The notes beneath the pieces were generated by a model, which searched no databases, was not told the DNA's origin, and saw only the letters and a list, made by a program, of their open reading frames with translations. From contig NZ_CP025096.1 in NCBI RefSeq assembly GCF_002831565.1, positions 4,512,501 to 4,576,500 on the forward strand: a stretch of DNA of 64,000 bases, written 5' to 3'. The position numbers and the translations under genes are program-made. Positions 51,796 to 60,788 of this stretch are shown in pieces (position 1 is the first letter of the stretch; each line of letters begins with the position of its first letter). This DNA is from Spirosoma pollinicola. GTDB taxonomy: Bacteria; Bacteroidota; Bacteroidia; Cytophagales; Spirosomataceae.

Positions 51796-54213
51796 TTAAT
51801 TCTGGGCGTTCTGTGCCGCTTTTTTGAGTCTTTTCCGGTTGCGCTGTTTGTCAACTGTCAATAAAAATGCGGGAAGCAGAATCAGGTTCGACGCCATGCC
51901 CATCAGCAGCGTGATAGAAACCAGAATGCCAAGGGCCACTGTCCCCTGAAAAGTCGATGCCGCAAAAATGGCAAAGCCCGCAAACAGAATCATGGCCGTA
52001 TAGAACATGCTGATACCGGTATACCGAATCGTTTCGGAAACCGCCAGATTAAGCCCTGTCAATTTGTTTCGTAGTTCGTCCCGGTATTTGGTGATGAAAT
52101 AGATCGTACCATCCGACGAGATGCCAAAGGCGATACTGAAAATCAGAATGGTAGAAGGTTTTAGGTGAATATCGCAAAAACCCATAATCCCGGCGGTAAC
52201 GATCAGCGGCACTACACTCGGCAGAATCGCAATCAGGCTCAATCGGATGTCGCGCAGCAGAATAATGAGAATGACAGACACCAGCAAAATTGCCAGTACT
52301 GTGCTTTCGGCGAGGTTCGTTAGCAGGTAATCGTTGCCTCGTGTGAAAACCACACTGTTGCCGGTGATATTCACTTCATACTGTTCATCGGCGGCTACGC
52401 GTTTCCCGGTTGCCCGGTCGATATTAAAAATCGAATCGGCTTTCGGCTGGAGCTCATTCAGCAGTTGTGTTGTGCGAACCGTGCCTACATCGGGCATCTG
52501 GAAACTAATACGGGTATACCGAAATGTGCTGTCTAAGTAAGCTTTGAATGCCAGGCCACCACCGGCATTTTTAGCCCCTTTGAGTTGGGGAGCATAGTTT
52601 GCCAGTTGGCTAAGTTCCAGGGCACCCGGCAGGGCATAGTATTTTGGATCGCCCCCGCGATAGGATTGATAAAAGAACTTTACCGCTTCAACCAGCGAGA
52701 GGGGACGCGTAAACTCATTGTATTTACTGAATTCGCGTTCAAGCAATTTGATTTTTGTCAGAGTTTGCGGAGTTAACACCCGGCCAGGACGTCTGGCATC
52801 GATACTCACCTCGAAGGGCATCACCCCCTTAAACTTGCTCTCGATGAATTTTAGATCGGTATAAATTGGGTCGTTTTTGGGTAAGTCATCGACAACGTAG
52901 CCAATAGGGTTAATCTGGAGGGCACCCACAATAGAAATCGCTGTTACTATGCCAATAAATGCATAAATGGCTGTTCGGCGAGTGTGTACCAGGACATCAA
53001 CCCATGTCAGGAAACCACTTACCTGCTTACGTTCTAAATGACCGCGTTGTTTTGCGTCAGGCTTTGCGAGGTAGCTAAAAATAATGGGTATCAGAATAAG
53101 CGATACTACATAGGTTGTCATAATTCCTAAGGCAGCGACCAGACCAAATTGCACCAGGAGAGGGCTTCCCGTGAAGTAGAATACAAAAAAACCAATACTC
53201 GTCGTGACGTTAGCGAAGAAAGTCGTTTCACCCACTTTGCTGGTGGCAATCATCAACGCGTCCTCTTTACTACGCTTGCGGTTCAGTTCTTCGTGGTAAC
53301 GATTCAGCAGGAAAACTGCATTTGGTACCCCAATCACGATAATCAGTGGGGGAATCAACCCCGTAAGCAGCGTAATGTCATAGCCTAACAGAACAATGTA
53401 GCCTGTAGCCCAAATTACAGCGATCCCTACTACAGCCAGTGCTGCCAGCACAACAGTAAATGACCGGAAAAAATAAAATAAAATCAGCGCGGTCACCAGG
53501 AATGCCAACCCCAGAAACAAAAACATTTCTTTGCTGACTTTAGCCGTAAACTCCGTTCGGATATAAGGCATTCCAGACATGTGTACCGTACTCTCAGAGC
53601 CCGAAGAAACAGAACTGGTCAATACGTGCCGACGGCCAAACGAATCGGCGACGGCTTCTACCTGTCGAACCAGCGAAATCCGGTTTTTGGTGTTTACCAC
53701 CTTCTGATCGAAAGTGATGGCCATGAGGTGCGCCCGGCCACTACTGTCGGTTACCAGTCCCCGATAGAAGGGTAGGGAGGCAATGCGTGAACGGAGACTG
53801 TCTAACCCAATCTGGTCGGTAAGGGGTTTGGGTACCAGGGGCTTAATACGAAACGTGCGAGCCGAGTCGTCACGAATAACATTATATAGATTCGCATTCG
53901 ACACAACATCTTTTATTCCCTCGATGTGCTTGATTTTTTGACCCAGTGCATACCAGTCGTTGAAGAACCCAAGCTGATACATGCTGTCTGTTTCAATGGC
54001 CAGCACCATTACGCTGCCATCCTGCCCAAAACGTGATTTGAACGCTTCGTATCGCTGAAAATCGGGATCGGTAACCGGTAGAATCTTGGCGAGTTCGTAG
54101 GAGAGTTTGACTTTACTGGCTTGATACCCCATGAAAGTCGTACCAAGCAGTACCGCAATTATCAGGGCTATTCTATTTTTTAAAATAAAGGAGGAGATAC
54201 TTTGCCAAATCAT
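51796..54213 (-). CDS. RND superfamily (MMPL-type) transporter
   Basis: An 805-residue inner-membrane protein with two similar halves, each with a large periplasmic loop and a bundle of six predicted helices (12 in total). The first half includes GIAVIWATGYIVLLGYDITL and LIPPLIIVIGVPNAVFLLNRY, the second half includes FSIAFGISSDGTIYFITKYRDE. This SSD/MMPL-type arrangement is typical of hydrophobic substrate exporters, including lipids. Export substrate unknown. The 3' end lies 25 bp beyond the DUF4286 stop. The 313-bp gap upstream contains only AT-rich DNA before an insertion sequence. Confidence 0.9.
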   Translation of the reverse strand: MIWQSISSFILKNRIALIIAVLLGTTFMGYQASKVKLSYELAKILPVTDPDFQRYEAFKSRFGQDGSVMVLAIETDSMYQLGFFNDWYALGQKIKHIEGIKDVVSNANLYNVIRDDSARTFRIKPLVPKPLTDQIGLDSLRSRIASLPFYRGLVTDSSGRAHLMAITFDQKVVNTKNRISLVRQVEAVADSFGRRHVLTSSVSSGSESTVHMSGMPYIRTEFTAKVSKEMFLFLGLAFLVTALILFYFFRSFTVVLAALAVVGIAVIWATGYIVLLGYDITLLTGLIPPLIIVIGVPNAVFLLNRYHEELNRKRSKEDALMIATSKVGETTFFANVTTSIGFFVFYFTGSPLLVQFGLVAALGIMTTYVVSLILIPIIFSYLAKPDAKQRGHLERKQVSGFLTWVDVLVHTRRTAIYAFIGIVTAISIVGALQINPIGYVVDDLPKNDPIYTDLKFIESKFKGVMPFEVSIDARRPGRVLTPQTLTKIKLLEREFSKYNEFTRPLSLVEAVKFFYQSYRGGDPKYYALPGALELSQLANYAPQLKGAKNAGGGLAFKAYLDSTFRYTRISFQMPDVGTVRTTQLLNELQPKADSIFNIDRATGKRVAADEQYEVNITGNSVVFTRGNDYLLTNLAESTVLAILLVSVILIILLRDIRLSLIAILPSVVPLIVTAGIMGFCDIHLKPSTILIFSIAFGISSDGTIYFITKYRDELRNKLTGLNLAVSETIRYTGISMFYTAMILFAGFAIFAASTFQGTVALGILVSITLLMGMASNLILLPAFLLTVDKQRNRKRLKKAAQNAQN

Positions 54214-54526
54214 ACCTAATTAACGCCAAATAAGGTTGCAAGGTACGAAAAAAGGGTAGCGTTTAAGAAATGTGAATACCGCCTTATGTTTATGTAAGCA
54301 ATATAATAAATAAAATATATCTTAAAATAAATACTTTATGTATTATTAGGTACATTTATTTAAACTGCTGTATACTCGAGTTGACTTTTAAGTATGCCGT
54401 AGTTTTCTGAGAAATATTGTTGCTAACCTGAGCATCTTTACTGTATTGTTAGCTATACCAAGTCCTGATTCTCAGAATACCCTGGCTAAAAGGTAGTAAA
54501 GTAAAAAATTGCTACAGACTGAATAA
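54214..54526. other. Gene-free AT-rich gap upstream of the transporter and IS
   Basis: 313 bp with no reading frame of note and low G+C in 54281-54360. It would contain the promoter of the RND transporter gene, which reads to the left. No clear Bacteroidota -7 box was identified. Confidence 0.4.
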
Positions 54527-54990
54527 CTGATGTTACGCCACCTTCTGGGCGGTTGGTTTAAATTTGAGTATGCAGACTACACTTGATCTCTATACCGACT
54601 ATCTACTCAGTAGCTTTGGACAAACCACCGCTACCGGACTTTCCCGCTTAACCGACGGGGCAGTTGGCCACGATGCGGTCACGGATTTGCTCAATCGACT
54701 TCAAGGCGATAATCGGACCCTATGGCAACATGTCAAACCCCTAATCCACCAAATTCAGGAACCTGACGGGCTTTTGTTGACCGATGACAGCATCGCTCAC
54801 AAGCCACATAGTGATGAAAATGGACTGGTGACCACCCACTATGACCATACGAGTGGGCAATATGTGCGAGGCATCAACTTTGTCAGCCTACTCTATCAAA
54901 CCAGCCAAGGCCAGTGTCCACTCAGTTTTGAGCCCGTCATTAAAACGCAGCAGTGCGAACGGAAAACGCGCCAAGTAGTCTGGCGATCAG
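54527..54990 (+). mobile_element. Truncated copy of the IS element (5' 464 bp)
   Basis: It begins with the same terminal repeat CTGATGTTACGCCACC as the full element at 55004 and matches its first 464 bp, with a base difference seen at 54749/55226 (CACC versus CGCC, His to Arg in the protein). It encodes only the first ~140 residues of the transposase (from ATG 54570), ending in the junction as W-R-S-A-S-stop. A 13-bp joint, CTAGCTAGCTAGA, connects it to the full copy. Confidence 0.85.
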
Positions 54991-55003
54991 CTAGCTAGCT
55001 AGA

Positions 55004-56132
55004 CTGATGTTACGCCACCTTCTGGGCGGTTGGTTTAAATTTGAGTATGCAGACTACACTTGATCTCTATACCGACTATCTACTCAGTAGCTTTGGACAA
55101 ACCACCGCTACCGGACTTTCCCGCTTAACCGACGGGGCAGTTGGCCACGATGCGGTCACGGATTTGCTCAATCGACTTCAAGGCGATAATCGGACCCTAT
55201 GGCAACATGTCAAACCCCTAATCCGCCAAATTCAGGAACCTGACGGGCTTTTGTTGACCGATGACAGCATCGCTCACAAGCCACATAGTGATGAAAATGG
55301 ACTGGTGACCACCCACTATGACCATACGAGTGGGCAATATGTGCGAGGCATCAACTTTGTCAGCCTACTCTATCAAACCAGCCAAGGCCAGTGTCCACTC
55401 AGTTTTGAGCCCGTCATTAAAACGCAGCAGTGCGAACGGAAAACGCGCCAAGTAGTCTGGCGATCAGAGCGCACCAAACACCAGATGTTTCAGGATATGG
55501 TGCGGCAGGCCCATCAAAACTCGGTTCCCTTTCGCTATGTGCTGGCCGATTCATGGTACACTAATTCGGACAACATTAACTTGGTGCTGAGTTTAAAGCA
55601 CCATTACTTAGGTGCCGTTAAGTCCAACCTCGAAGTTGCCCTCTCCAAACACGACCGGGCTAATGGTAAATTCGTCAAAATCAGTAGCTTGAAACTCCAG
55701 CCAGGCACCGTCCTAACCGTCTTCATTCGCTCGGTGGCAAGCCCCGTGGCGATCTGTGACGACATCTTTCCCAACAAAGATGGGTCAGTCGGTGAACTGC
55801 ACTTGCTGACCACCGATGTGACGATGACTTACCAACAACTCCTGACAACTTACCAAAAACGGTGGGGCATCGAGGAGTACCACAAATCACTCAAACAGAA
55901 TGCGTCGCTGGAGAAATCTCCTACGCGCACCCACCGTACTCAAGCTAACCATCTGTTTGCCAGTATCTGCGCCTACGTCAAGTTAGAGCGTTTGCGGCTG
56001 AGATCTGCCACCAATCACTTTGCCTTGAAAGGGCGGTTATATCTCAAAGCCATGCAAGCGGCTTTTGCCGAATTAAACAGCCTGAAAAATCAACTTAGCC
56101 AAAAGCCAACAATGGAGTTGGCGTAACATCAG
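55004..56132 (+). mobile_element. Insertion sequence of the IS4/IS701-like DDE type, full length
   Basis: A 1129-bp element with 14-bp terminal inverted repeats: CTGATGTTACGCCA at the left, and its complement TGGCGTAACATCAG at 56119-56132. One transposase gene fills it. No target-site duplication was seen between the sequence left of the truncated copy and the right flank, but the CTAG-rich joint to the left of this copy might include a target sequence. Confidence 0.85.
55047..56126 (+). CDS. IS4-superfamily transposase
   Basis: A 359-residue DDE transposase. Its catalytic candidates are LLTDDSIAHKPH (Asp), FRYVLADSWYTN (Asp) and YQKRWGIEEYHKSLKQ (Glu with the YREK-like spacing: Y..R...E.....K). 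The C-terminal HLFASICAYVKLERLR is also typical. The start ATG 55047 is preferred; a TTG in frame at 55041 is an alternative. Complete and likely active or recently so, as the protein shows no stop or frameshift. The exact IS family is not decided here; IS701 and related groups are closest by motif. Confidence 0.85.
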   Translation: MQTTLDLYTDYLLSSFGQTTATGLSRLTDGAVGHDAVTDLLNRLQGDNRTLWQHVKPLIRQIQEPDGLLLTDDSIAHKPHSDENGLVTTHYDHTSGQYVRGINFVSLLYQTSQGQCPLSFEPVIKTQQCERKTRQVVWRSERTKHQMFQDMVRQAHQNSVPFRYVLADSWYTNSDNINLVLSLKHHYLGAVKSNLEVALSKHDRANGKFVKISSLKLQPGTVLTVFIRSVASPVAICDDIFPNKDGSVGELHLLTTDVTMTYQQLLTTYQKRWGIEEYHKSLKQNASLEKSPTRTHRTQANHLFASICAYVKLERLRLRSATNHFALKGRLYLKAMQAAFAELNSLKNQLSQKPTMELA

Positions 56133-56141
56133 AACCTAACT

Positions 56142-56774
56142 ATGGAATTATTAGACGCAATGAGCTGGCGGTATGCCGCCAAAAAGATGACCGGGGCAAA
56201 AGTCCCAGCCGAAAAAATTGACACGATTCTCGAATCGATTCGCTTATCGGCATCGTCGGTGGGTCTGCAACCCTATACGGTTATCGTGATCGAGAACCAC
56301 GAGTTGAAAGGCAAAATTCACGAGTTGGCCTGTCCGCAACCACAAATTGTCGAAAGCTCTCATTTGCTGGTTTTTGCCTCATGGACAGGTCTGGAAGCGA
56401 GCCAGATCGACACATACATTCAACTGATCGCCAACACGCGGGGCGTTACAGTCGAATCGCTGACTCCCTTTGCTGATTCGATTAAAGGAAACATATTAAG
56501 CAGAACCGTCGAAAGCCGGGATAACTGGACAGCCCGTCAGGCATACATCGCCTTGGGTTCAGCCCTGATTGCTGCTGCCACCGAACACGTTGATGCAACG
56601 CCTATAGAAGGTTTCAACGCCAACGCCCTCAACGAGCTTCTGGACTTGCCAGCCAAAGGTTTACAAAGCGTTGCATTGCTCGCATTAGGCTATCGGGACG
56701 AAGAGCGGGACTTCCTGTCTAAAGCGCCTAAAGTACGTCGCGCCAAAGAAGACCTCTTCATTGAGTTGGCATAA
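56142..56774 (+). CDS. Nitroreductase family NAD(P)H oxidoreductase
   Basis: A 210-residue FMN-dependent enzyme. The N-terminal DAMSWRYAAKKMTGAKVPAE (RRxxK-like FMN contacts), SVGLQPYTVIVIENHELKG, RQAYIALGSALIAAATE and LLDLPAKGLQSVALLALGYRDEERD are family landmarks, ending near the dimer interface. It reduces nitroaromatics, quinones or flavin-like substrates using NAD(P)H. The ATG lies 10 bp after the end of the insertion sequence, so the IS separates the gene from any promoter further upstream and may itself supply transcription. Confidence 0.9.
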   Translation: MELLDAMSWRYAAKKMTGAKVPAEKIDTILESIRLSASSVGLQPYTVIVIENHELKGKIHELACPQPQIVESSHLLVFASWTGLEASQIDTYIQLIANTRGVTVESLTPFADSIKGNILSRTVESRDNWTARQAYIALGSALIAAATEHVDATPIEGFNANALNELLDLPAKGLQSVALLALGYRDEERDFLSKAPKVRRAKEDLFIELA

Positions 56775-56793
56775 CCCACTGATCACAATCTAC

Positions 56794-56831
56794 AAAAAAA
56801 GCCTTCTGTTATCTGACATAGGGCTTTTTTT
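56794..56831 (+). terminator. Intrinsic terminator after nitroreductase
   Basis: AAAAAAAGCC pairs with GGCTTTTTTT around an 18-nt loop with inner pairing; T tract included. Confidence 0.75.
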
Positions 56832-56882
56832 GAGTTGAAACTGGTTTAACATTTAAGTAGGGATAATTGCAATTTCGACCTA

Positions 56883-57635
56883 TCACCACACCCGGCTGGC
56901 CACCAGATTGATCAGAACGTTCACGATAAACGCAATGCCGAACGACAATGCGATAGAAAACTGACTGAGCAGAAAGGCTTGCAAAAACAGAAACGTAGTA
57001 AAACCCAGGAGCCCCATTACCAACCCGCGAAGCGTGGCAATGGTGGCGTTACTACCTTGTAATGTGTGCGAAAAAATAGCCAGTACAGTCGTCATGATTG
57101 GAAAAGGCGTTAAAATGCCGCTCCAATCGGGGCCCAGCATACGCGCCAGTCCGGTAATAGCCAGCACAAATAATGTGGCAATAATCATCCGAATAGGAAT
57201 GTCGAACGGTAGGCGCCTTGTAGAGATGAGATGACCCGTTGGCTTGGGAAAAAAGTACAAAGCCAGTAGAACGGTAGTTATTACGATGGCATAGCTAAGC
57301 AGTAAATTAAGCTGTAAGTAGTTAAAAAACACTGCAGTCGCCGTGTAGAGTCCGTACGAAAGTAAGATTGTAGGCAACCAGCTTAGCTTTCTGGAAAATG
57401 TGGCGTAGCTAAGACAAAAGCTGATTAATGCCAGAATGCCGGTCATTGATCCCTGAATGGAATGGATGCCAAAAGCTGTGCCCTGTTCAAGAATAAAAAA
57501 CAAGAGAATAGGTCCGGCAACCCACGGCATACTTCCAATCAATCCGCCAACCTTATTCCCCCATTTCCGAATTGCCAGCGTGACCAGCGCGATGACCGAA
57601 GGCATCAGCGTTACTTTTAGGAGGAGTATATTCAT
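56883..57635 (-). CDS. Integral membrane protein of unknown function
   Basis: A 250-residue protein with about eight hydrophobic segments and very few charged residues. One loop contains MLGPDWSGILTPFPIMTTVLAIFSHTLQ and the N-terminus WGNKVGGLIGSMPWVAGPILLFF; these patterns are reminiscent of small membrane families such as DUF3147/GlpM but cannot be assigned. It is divergent from the LacI-type gene at 57790, with 154 bp between their starts. No catalytic motif. Confidence 0.65.
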   Translation of the reverse strand: MNILLLKVTLMPSVIALVTLAIRKWGNKVGGLIGSMPWVAGPILLFFILEQGTAFGIHSIQGSMTGILALISFCLSYATFSRKLSWLPTILLSYGLYTATAVFFNYLQLNLLLSYAIVITTVLLALYFFPKPTGHLISTRRLPFDIPIRMIIATLFVLAITGLARMLGPDWSGILTPFPIMTTVLAIFSHTLQGSNATIATLRGLVMGLLGFTTFLFLQAFLLSQFSIALSFGIAFIVNVLINLVASRVW

Positions 57636-57789
57636 CCGGGCAAAGTTACAAGCCTTTCCGTTCCTACCACCGCTTCACGTGCAGGAACGTTTCAATCTAC
57701 TGGAAATCGAGGGGCCATATCCGCATAGAGTACTTACCTTTACAGGGCAGATTATCGTTCGCCAGGTATCGTTGAGATGCTCTCTAATC

Positions 57790-58815
57790 ATGAAGAATAC
57801 ACCCGTAACCATTAAAGATATAGCGCGTTCGCTGAACATCTCTATCTCCACAGTATCTCGTGCATTACGCGGCCTGCCGGAGATTCATCCAGACACCCGT
57901 AATGCCGTTGTTAAGCTGGCCGAAGAACTGGATTATCAGCCCAATCAACTAGCCAAGAATCTGGCAAAAAGCCGCACCAAGACGATTGGCGTGATTGTAC
58001 CGAATCTCAGCTATCACTTCTTCTCGGCCATGCTAAATAGCATCGAGGAAGCCGCGCTTCAGGCTGGCTACAGTGTGCTGGTTTGCCAATCGAATGAATC
58101 ATATCTGCGCGAAATTACCAATATCCAGAATTTACAACGAAGTCAGGTAGAGGGGTTTATCATATCACTTTCGCGCGATACCGACAACTATGAGCACGTT
58201 GAGCGACTGGCACGTAAGAATGTTCCCTTAGTGCTGTTCGACCGGTATGCCGAAAGTATCGATGTGTCGAAAGTTATTGTCGATAATGAGGCCGCAGCCT
58301 TTAAAGCAACCGAACATTTAATCGAAAATGGCTGCCAGCGAATTGGCTTCCTGGCGGGTCCTGCCCGATTATTATTGAGCAATCAGCGAATAAAAGGCTA
58401 TCAGGCCGCACTCGCCAAACATAACCTGCTGGTAGGCGATCAATATGTGTTACACTGCGACTACACGCAGGAAAACGCCATCATGCAAACACTGGCTATG
58501 ACGAGTTTACCACAACCACCCGATGGGATCGTTACGATTAGTGATCGGGTCGCCTTTCCGGCCATCTACGCCATGAAGCAAAAAGGTCTCCACATTCCCG
58601 ATGATGTTGCGGTCGTAAGTTTTAACAACGAACCGGTATCTGCCTTTTTCTCACCGGCGCTGAGCAGCATAAGCCAGCCCATTCAGGAAATGGGCGCCGA
58701 AACCGTGAAGCTCCTTCTCAAACAATTAGACGCCACCGTAAACCCAATTCCAAGAGAAACTAAAATTATGGAAACCCAGCTCATTGTGCGGGCATCATCG
58801 CTTCGAACACAGTAG
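57790..58815 (+). CDS. LacI/GalR-family transcriptional regulator
   Basis: A 341-residue protein. The N-terminal HTH is VTIKDIARSLNISISTVSRAL (split: VTIKDIARSL and NISISTVSRAL), with the hinge helix LAKNLAKSRTKTIGVIVPNL leading into the ligand-binding core (SYHFFSAML, PLVLFDRYAE, ENGCQRIGFLAGP). I chose ATG 57790 (MKNTPVTIKDIARSL); an in-frame upstream extension to 57457 has no family counterpart and runs antisense through the neighbouring gene. It faces away from the membrane protein and lies next to an AraC gene, so it may regulate the catabolic operon at 59871. Confidence 0.9.
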   Translation: MKNTPVTIKDIARSLNISISTVSRALRGLPEIHPDTRNAVVKLAEELDYQPNQLAKNLAKSRTKTIGVIVPNLSYHFFSAMLNSIEEAALQAGYSVLVCQSNESYLREITNIQNLQRSQVEGFIISLSRDTDNYEHVERLARKNVPLVLFDRYAESIDVSKVIVDNEAAAFKATEHLIENGCQRIGFLAGPARLLLSNQRIKGYQAALAKHNLLVGDQYVLHCDYTQENAIMQTLAMTSLPQPPDGIVTISDRVAFPAIYAMKQKGLHIPDDVAVVSFNNEPVSAFFSPALSSISQPIQEMGAETVKLLLKQLDATVNPIPRETKIMETQLIVRASSLRTQ

Positions 58816-58866
58816 AGCCCTACAGCCGCCAAGTCCGGAAAACTTGACAATTTCTAGAAGATTAGA

Positions 58867-59733
58867 TCACATCCGATAGCTTCGGATATAGTCACCCGGT
58901 GGCATTCCCACAGTTTCTTTAAACTGTCGATTGAAATTTGACAGATTCGTGTAGCCGCAAGTGAAGGCAATCTGGCTGATAGTTGATTCTGATTCGCGCA
59001 GATACCGGCAAGCATGTTCGATACGAACCTCATTGAGTACTTGTGAAAACGTTTTACGGGTATGTTGCCGAAAAAAGCGGCAGAACGCACCGGGCGTCAG
59101 ATTCGCCACGTTGGCGACATCATCCAGCGCAATAGGCGACGCATATTGCTGAAATATGTAGGAAAAAACCTGCTCCAACCGACGCTGATCGTCCGGGCGT
59201 TGTGGTCGTGCAAAGGCTGTAGCCGATAGAATTTCCCGGTCAGTGTTCGTCGCCAGATTATCTAATAACGTCAGTAAACTCATCAACTGCTCAAATGGCC
59301 GTTGCTGGGGCATACCTTCCAGTTGTTCTGTAACGGCGTTTCGGACACCACAACGAAGCCGGACACCATGCTGCGCTTCCTGAAATAGAAACTTCAGATG
59401 CTTTGTTTCCGGCAAACTCAACATTGTGGCTTCCAGATGCTCCGGTCGGAACAGCACCGTTATCAAGCTGGCCAATGGAGCACCATCAAGCTCAAGGTAA
59501 CCGGGGTCACTTCGCAGAACGTGAGGCAAATTTGCCCCCAGCAATAAAATGTCGTATTGACAAAACCGGTCAATTTTATCCCCAACAATTAACGTACCTT
59601 CACCCTGTTTGATGAGTGTCAGCTGTATTTCTGGATGAAAGTGCAAGTGCCCGTAAAAATGAGGAGCACTATCCTGCTCAATCCGAAATGAGCGATCATC
59701 TATTGTCGGAACCCGAAAAAGCAGCGGCTTCAT
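58867..59733 (-). CDS. AraC-family regulator with N-terminal cupin
   Basis: A 288-residue protein. Residues about 20-120 form a cupin sensor (HFHPEIQLTLIKQGEGTLIVG, with the H-x-H-P-E metal-type pattern), and the C-terminal 100 residues the AraC HTH pair (VANLTPGAFCRFFRQHTRK and YLRESESTISQIAFTCGYTNLSNFNRQFKETVG in two parts). Divergent from the operon at 59871, with 137 bp between, which is typical for the regulator of an adjacent catabolic operon. Start ATG 59733 (MKPLLF); 59742 is possible. Confidence 0.88.
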   Translation of the reverse strand: MKPLLFRVPTIDDRSFRIEQDSAPHFYGHLHFHPEIQLTLIKQGEGTLIVGDKIDRFCQYDILLLGANLPHVLRSDPGYLELDGAPLASLITVLFRPEHLEATMLSLPETKHLKFLFQEAQHGVRLRCGVRNAVTEQLEGMPQQRPFEQLMSLLTLLDNLATNTDREILSATAFARPQRPDDQRRLEQVFSYIFQQYASPIALDDVANVANLTPGAFCRFFRQHTRKTFSQVLNEVRIEHACRYLRESESTISQIAFTCGYTNLSNFNRQFKETVGMPPGDYIRSYRM

Positions 59734-59794
59734 CAATACCAATTTAACCTGAATAACACTATTCTTAGCCTAACGTGGTGAAATAAGTATTAGT

Positions 59795-59814
59795 ATTCAT
59801 GAATTACTAGTAAT
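59795..59814. promoter_or_regulatory. Candidate operator palindromes in the divergent promoter region
   Basis: Two perfect palindromes overlap: ATTCATGAAT (59795-59804) and ATTACTAGTAAT (59803-59814). They lie between the AraC gene and the catabolic operon, 57-76 bp before the operon's start. They fit a dimeric LacI- or AraC-type binding site, but which protein binds is inference. Confidence 0.4.
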
Positions 59815-59870
59815 GAAGCGAAGAAATTTTTGATGAACTTTGACCGTATAACATCATAATCCGATCGCCA

Positions 59871-60785
59871 ATGAATGTATCAGTACAGTGGGAAGGTGTC
59901 TATCCCGCACTCCTAACGCCATTTACGGCGAACGACGAACTGGACTTGCCCCTTTTCGAGACTAATCTGCATGCTCAACTCGACGCAGGTGTACATGGAT
60001 TCATCATTGGCGGTTCATTGGGCGAAGCCAGTACGTTGTTGAATGAGGAGAAAATAGCTCTGCTCCAGTCGGCATTGGGTGTTGCGCAGGGGCGGGTGCC
60101 GGTATTGGTTAACATTGCCGAACAAGGCACCAAACAGGCAATTGCCCGCGCCCGTGAGGCCGAGGCAAACGGGGCCGATGGGCTGATGCTCCTGCCGCCC
60201 ATGCGCTACCCTGCCGATGCCCGCGAAACGGTTACGTTTTTCAAATCGGTAGCTGAAGAAACAACGCTGCCAATCATGATTTACAATAATCCATACGATT
60301 ATAAAATCATGACGACAGTGGCCATGTTTGCCGAATTATCGGCATTACCCAACATCCAAGCGGTCAAAGAATCGACCCGCGATCTTACCAATGTTACCCG
60401 GATGCGCAATGCCTTTGGCGACCGGTTCAAACTAATGGGTGGCGTTGATACGCTGGCTCTGGAAGCCCTGTTGCTGGGTTGCGATGGCTGGGTTGGTGGT
60501 CTAGTCGATGCATTTCCTCAGGAAACAATGGCTATTTACGACCTGGTGAAAGCAGGCCAACTCGCCGAAGCCCTGGCCATTTATCGCTGGTTCATGCCCC
60601 TGCTTGAACTGGACATTCACCCCAAACTGGTACAGTACATTAAACTGGCCGCCACAGCAACGGGAATAGGTTCGGAGTATGTGCGGGCACCCCGTTTACC
60701 ACTTGTGGGAACCGAGCGCGAACAGGTTCTCCATGTTATCAAAACGGCAATGGCGAATCGTCCGGTTTTGACTACAGCTCAGTAA
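59871..60785 (+). CDS. DapA/NanA-family aldolase-type deaminase, probable 1-pyrroline-4-hydroxy-2-carboxylate deaminase
   Basis: A 304-residue TIM-barrel enzyme with the Schiff-base Lys166 in AVKESTRDL and Tyr138 in MIYNNPYD. The GGSLGEASTL element replaces the more common G(T/S)TGE carboxylate loop. DapA-family members include dihydrodipicolinate synthase, N-acetylneuraminate lyase and Pyr4H2C deaminase. The neighbours (a proline-racemase-family enzyme and a D-amino acid dehydrogenase) favour the last, which makes 2-oxoglutarate semialdehyde in hydroxyproline catabolism. First gene of a three-gene operon; 3 bp to the next. Confidence 0.82.
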   Translation: MNVSVQWEGVYPALLTPFTANDELDLPLFETNLHAQLDAGVHGFIIGGSLGEASTLLNEEKIALLQSALGVAQGRVPVLVNIAEQGTKQAIARAREAEANGADGLMLLPPMRYPADARETVTFFKSVAEETTLPIMIYNNPYDYKIMTTVAMFAELSALPNIQAVKESTRDLTNVTRMRNAFGDRFKLMGGVDTLALEALLLGCDGWVGGLVDAFPQETMAIYDLVKAGQLAEALAIYRWFMPLLELDIHPKLVQYIKLAATATGIGSEYVRAPRLPLVGTEREQVLHVIKTAMANRPVLTTAQ

Positions 60786-60788
60786 GTC

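Noticed and set aside
54564-54998. Independent 144-residue protein
   Set aside because: It is the truncated first part of the adjacent transposase and ends at the CTAG joint.
57457-57789. N-terminal extension of the LacI regulator
   Set aside because: Antisense to the start of the membrane protein gene; the HTH begins at residue 7 with ATG 57790, as in the family.
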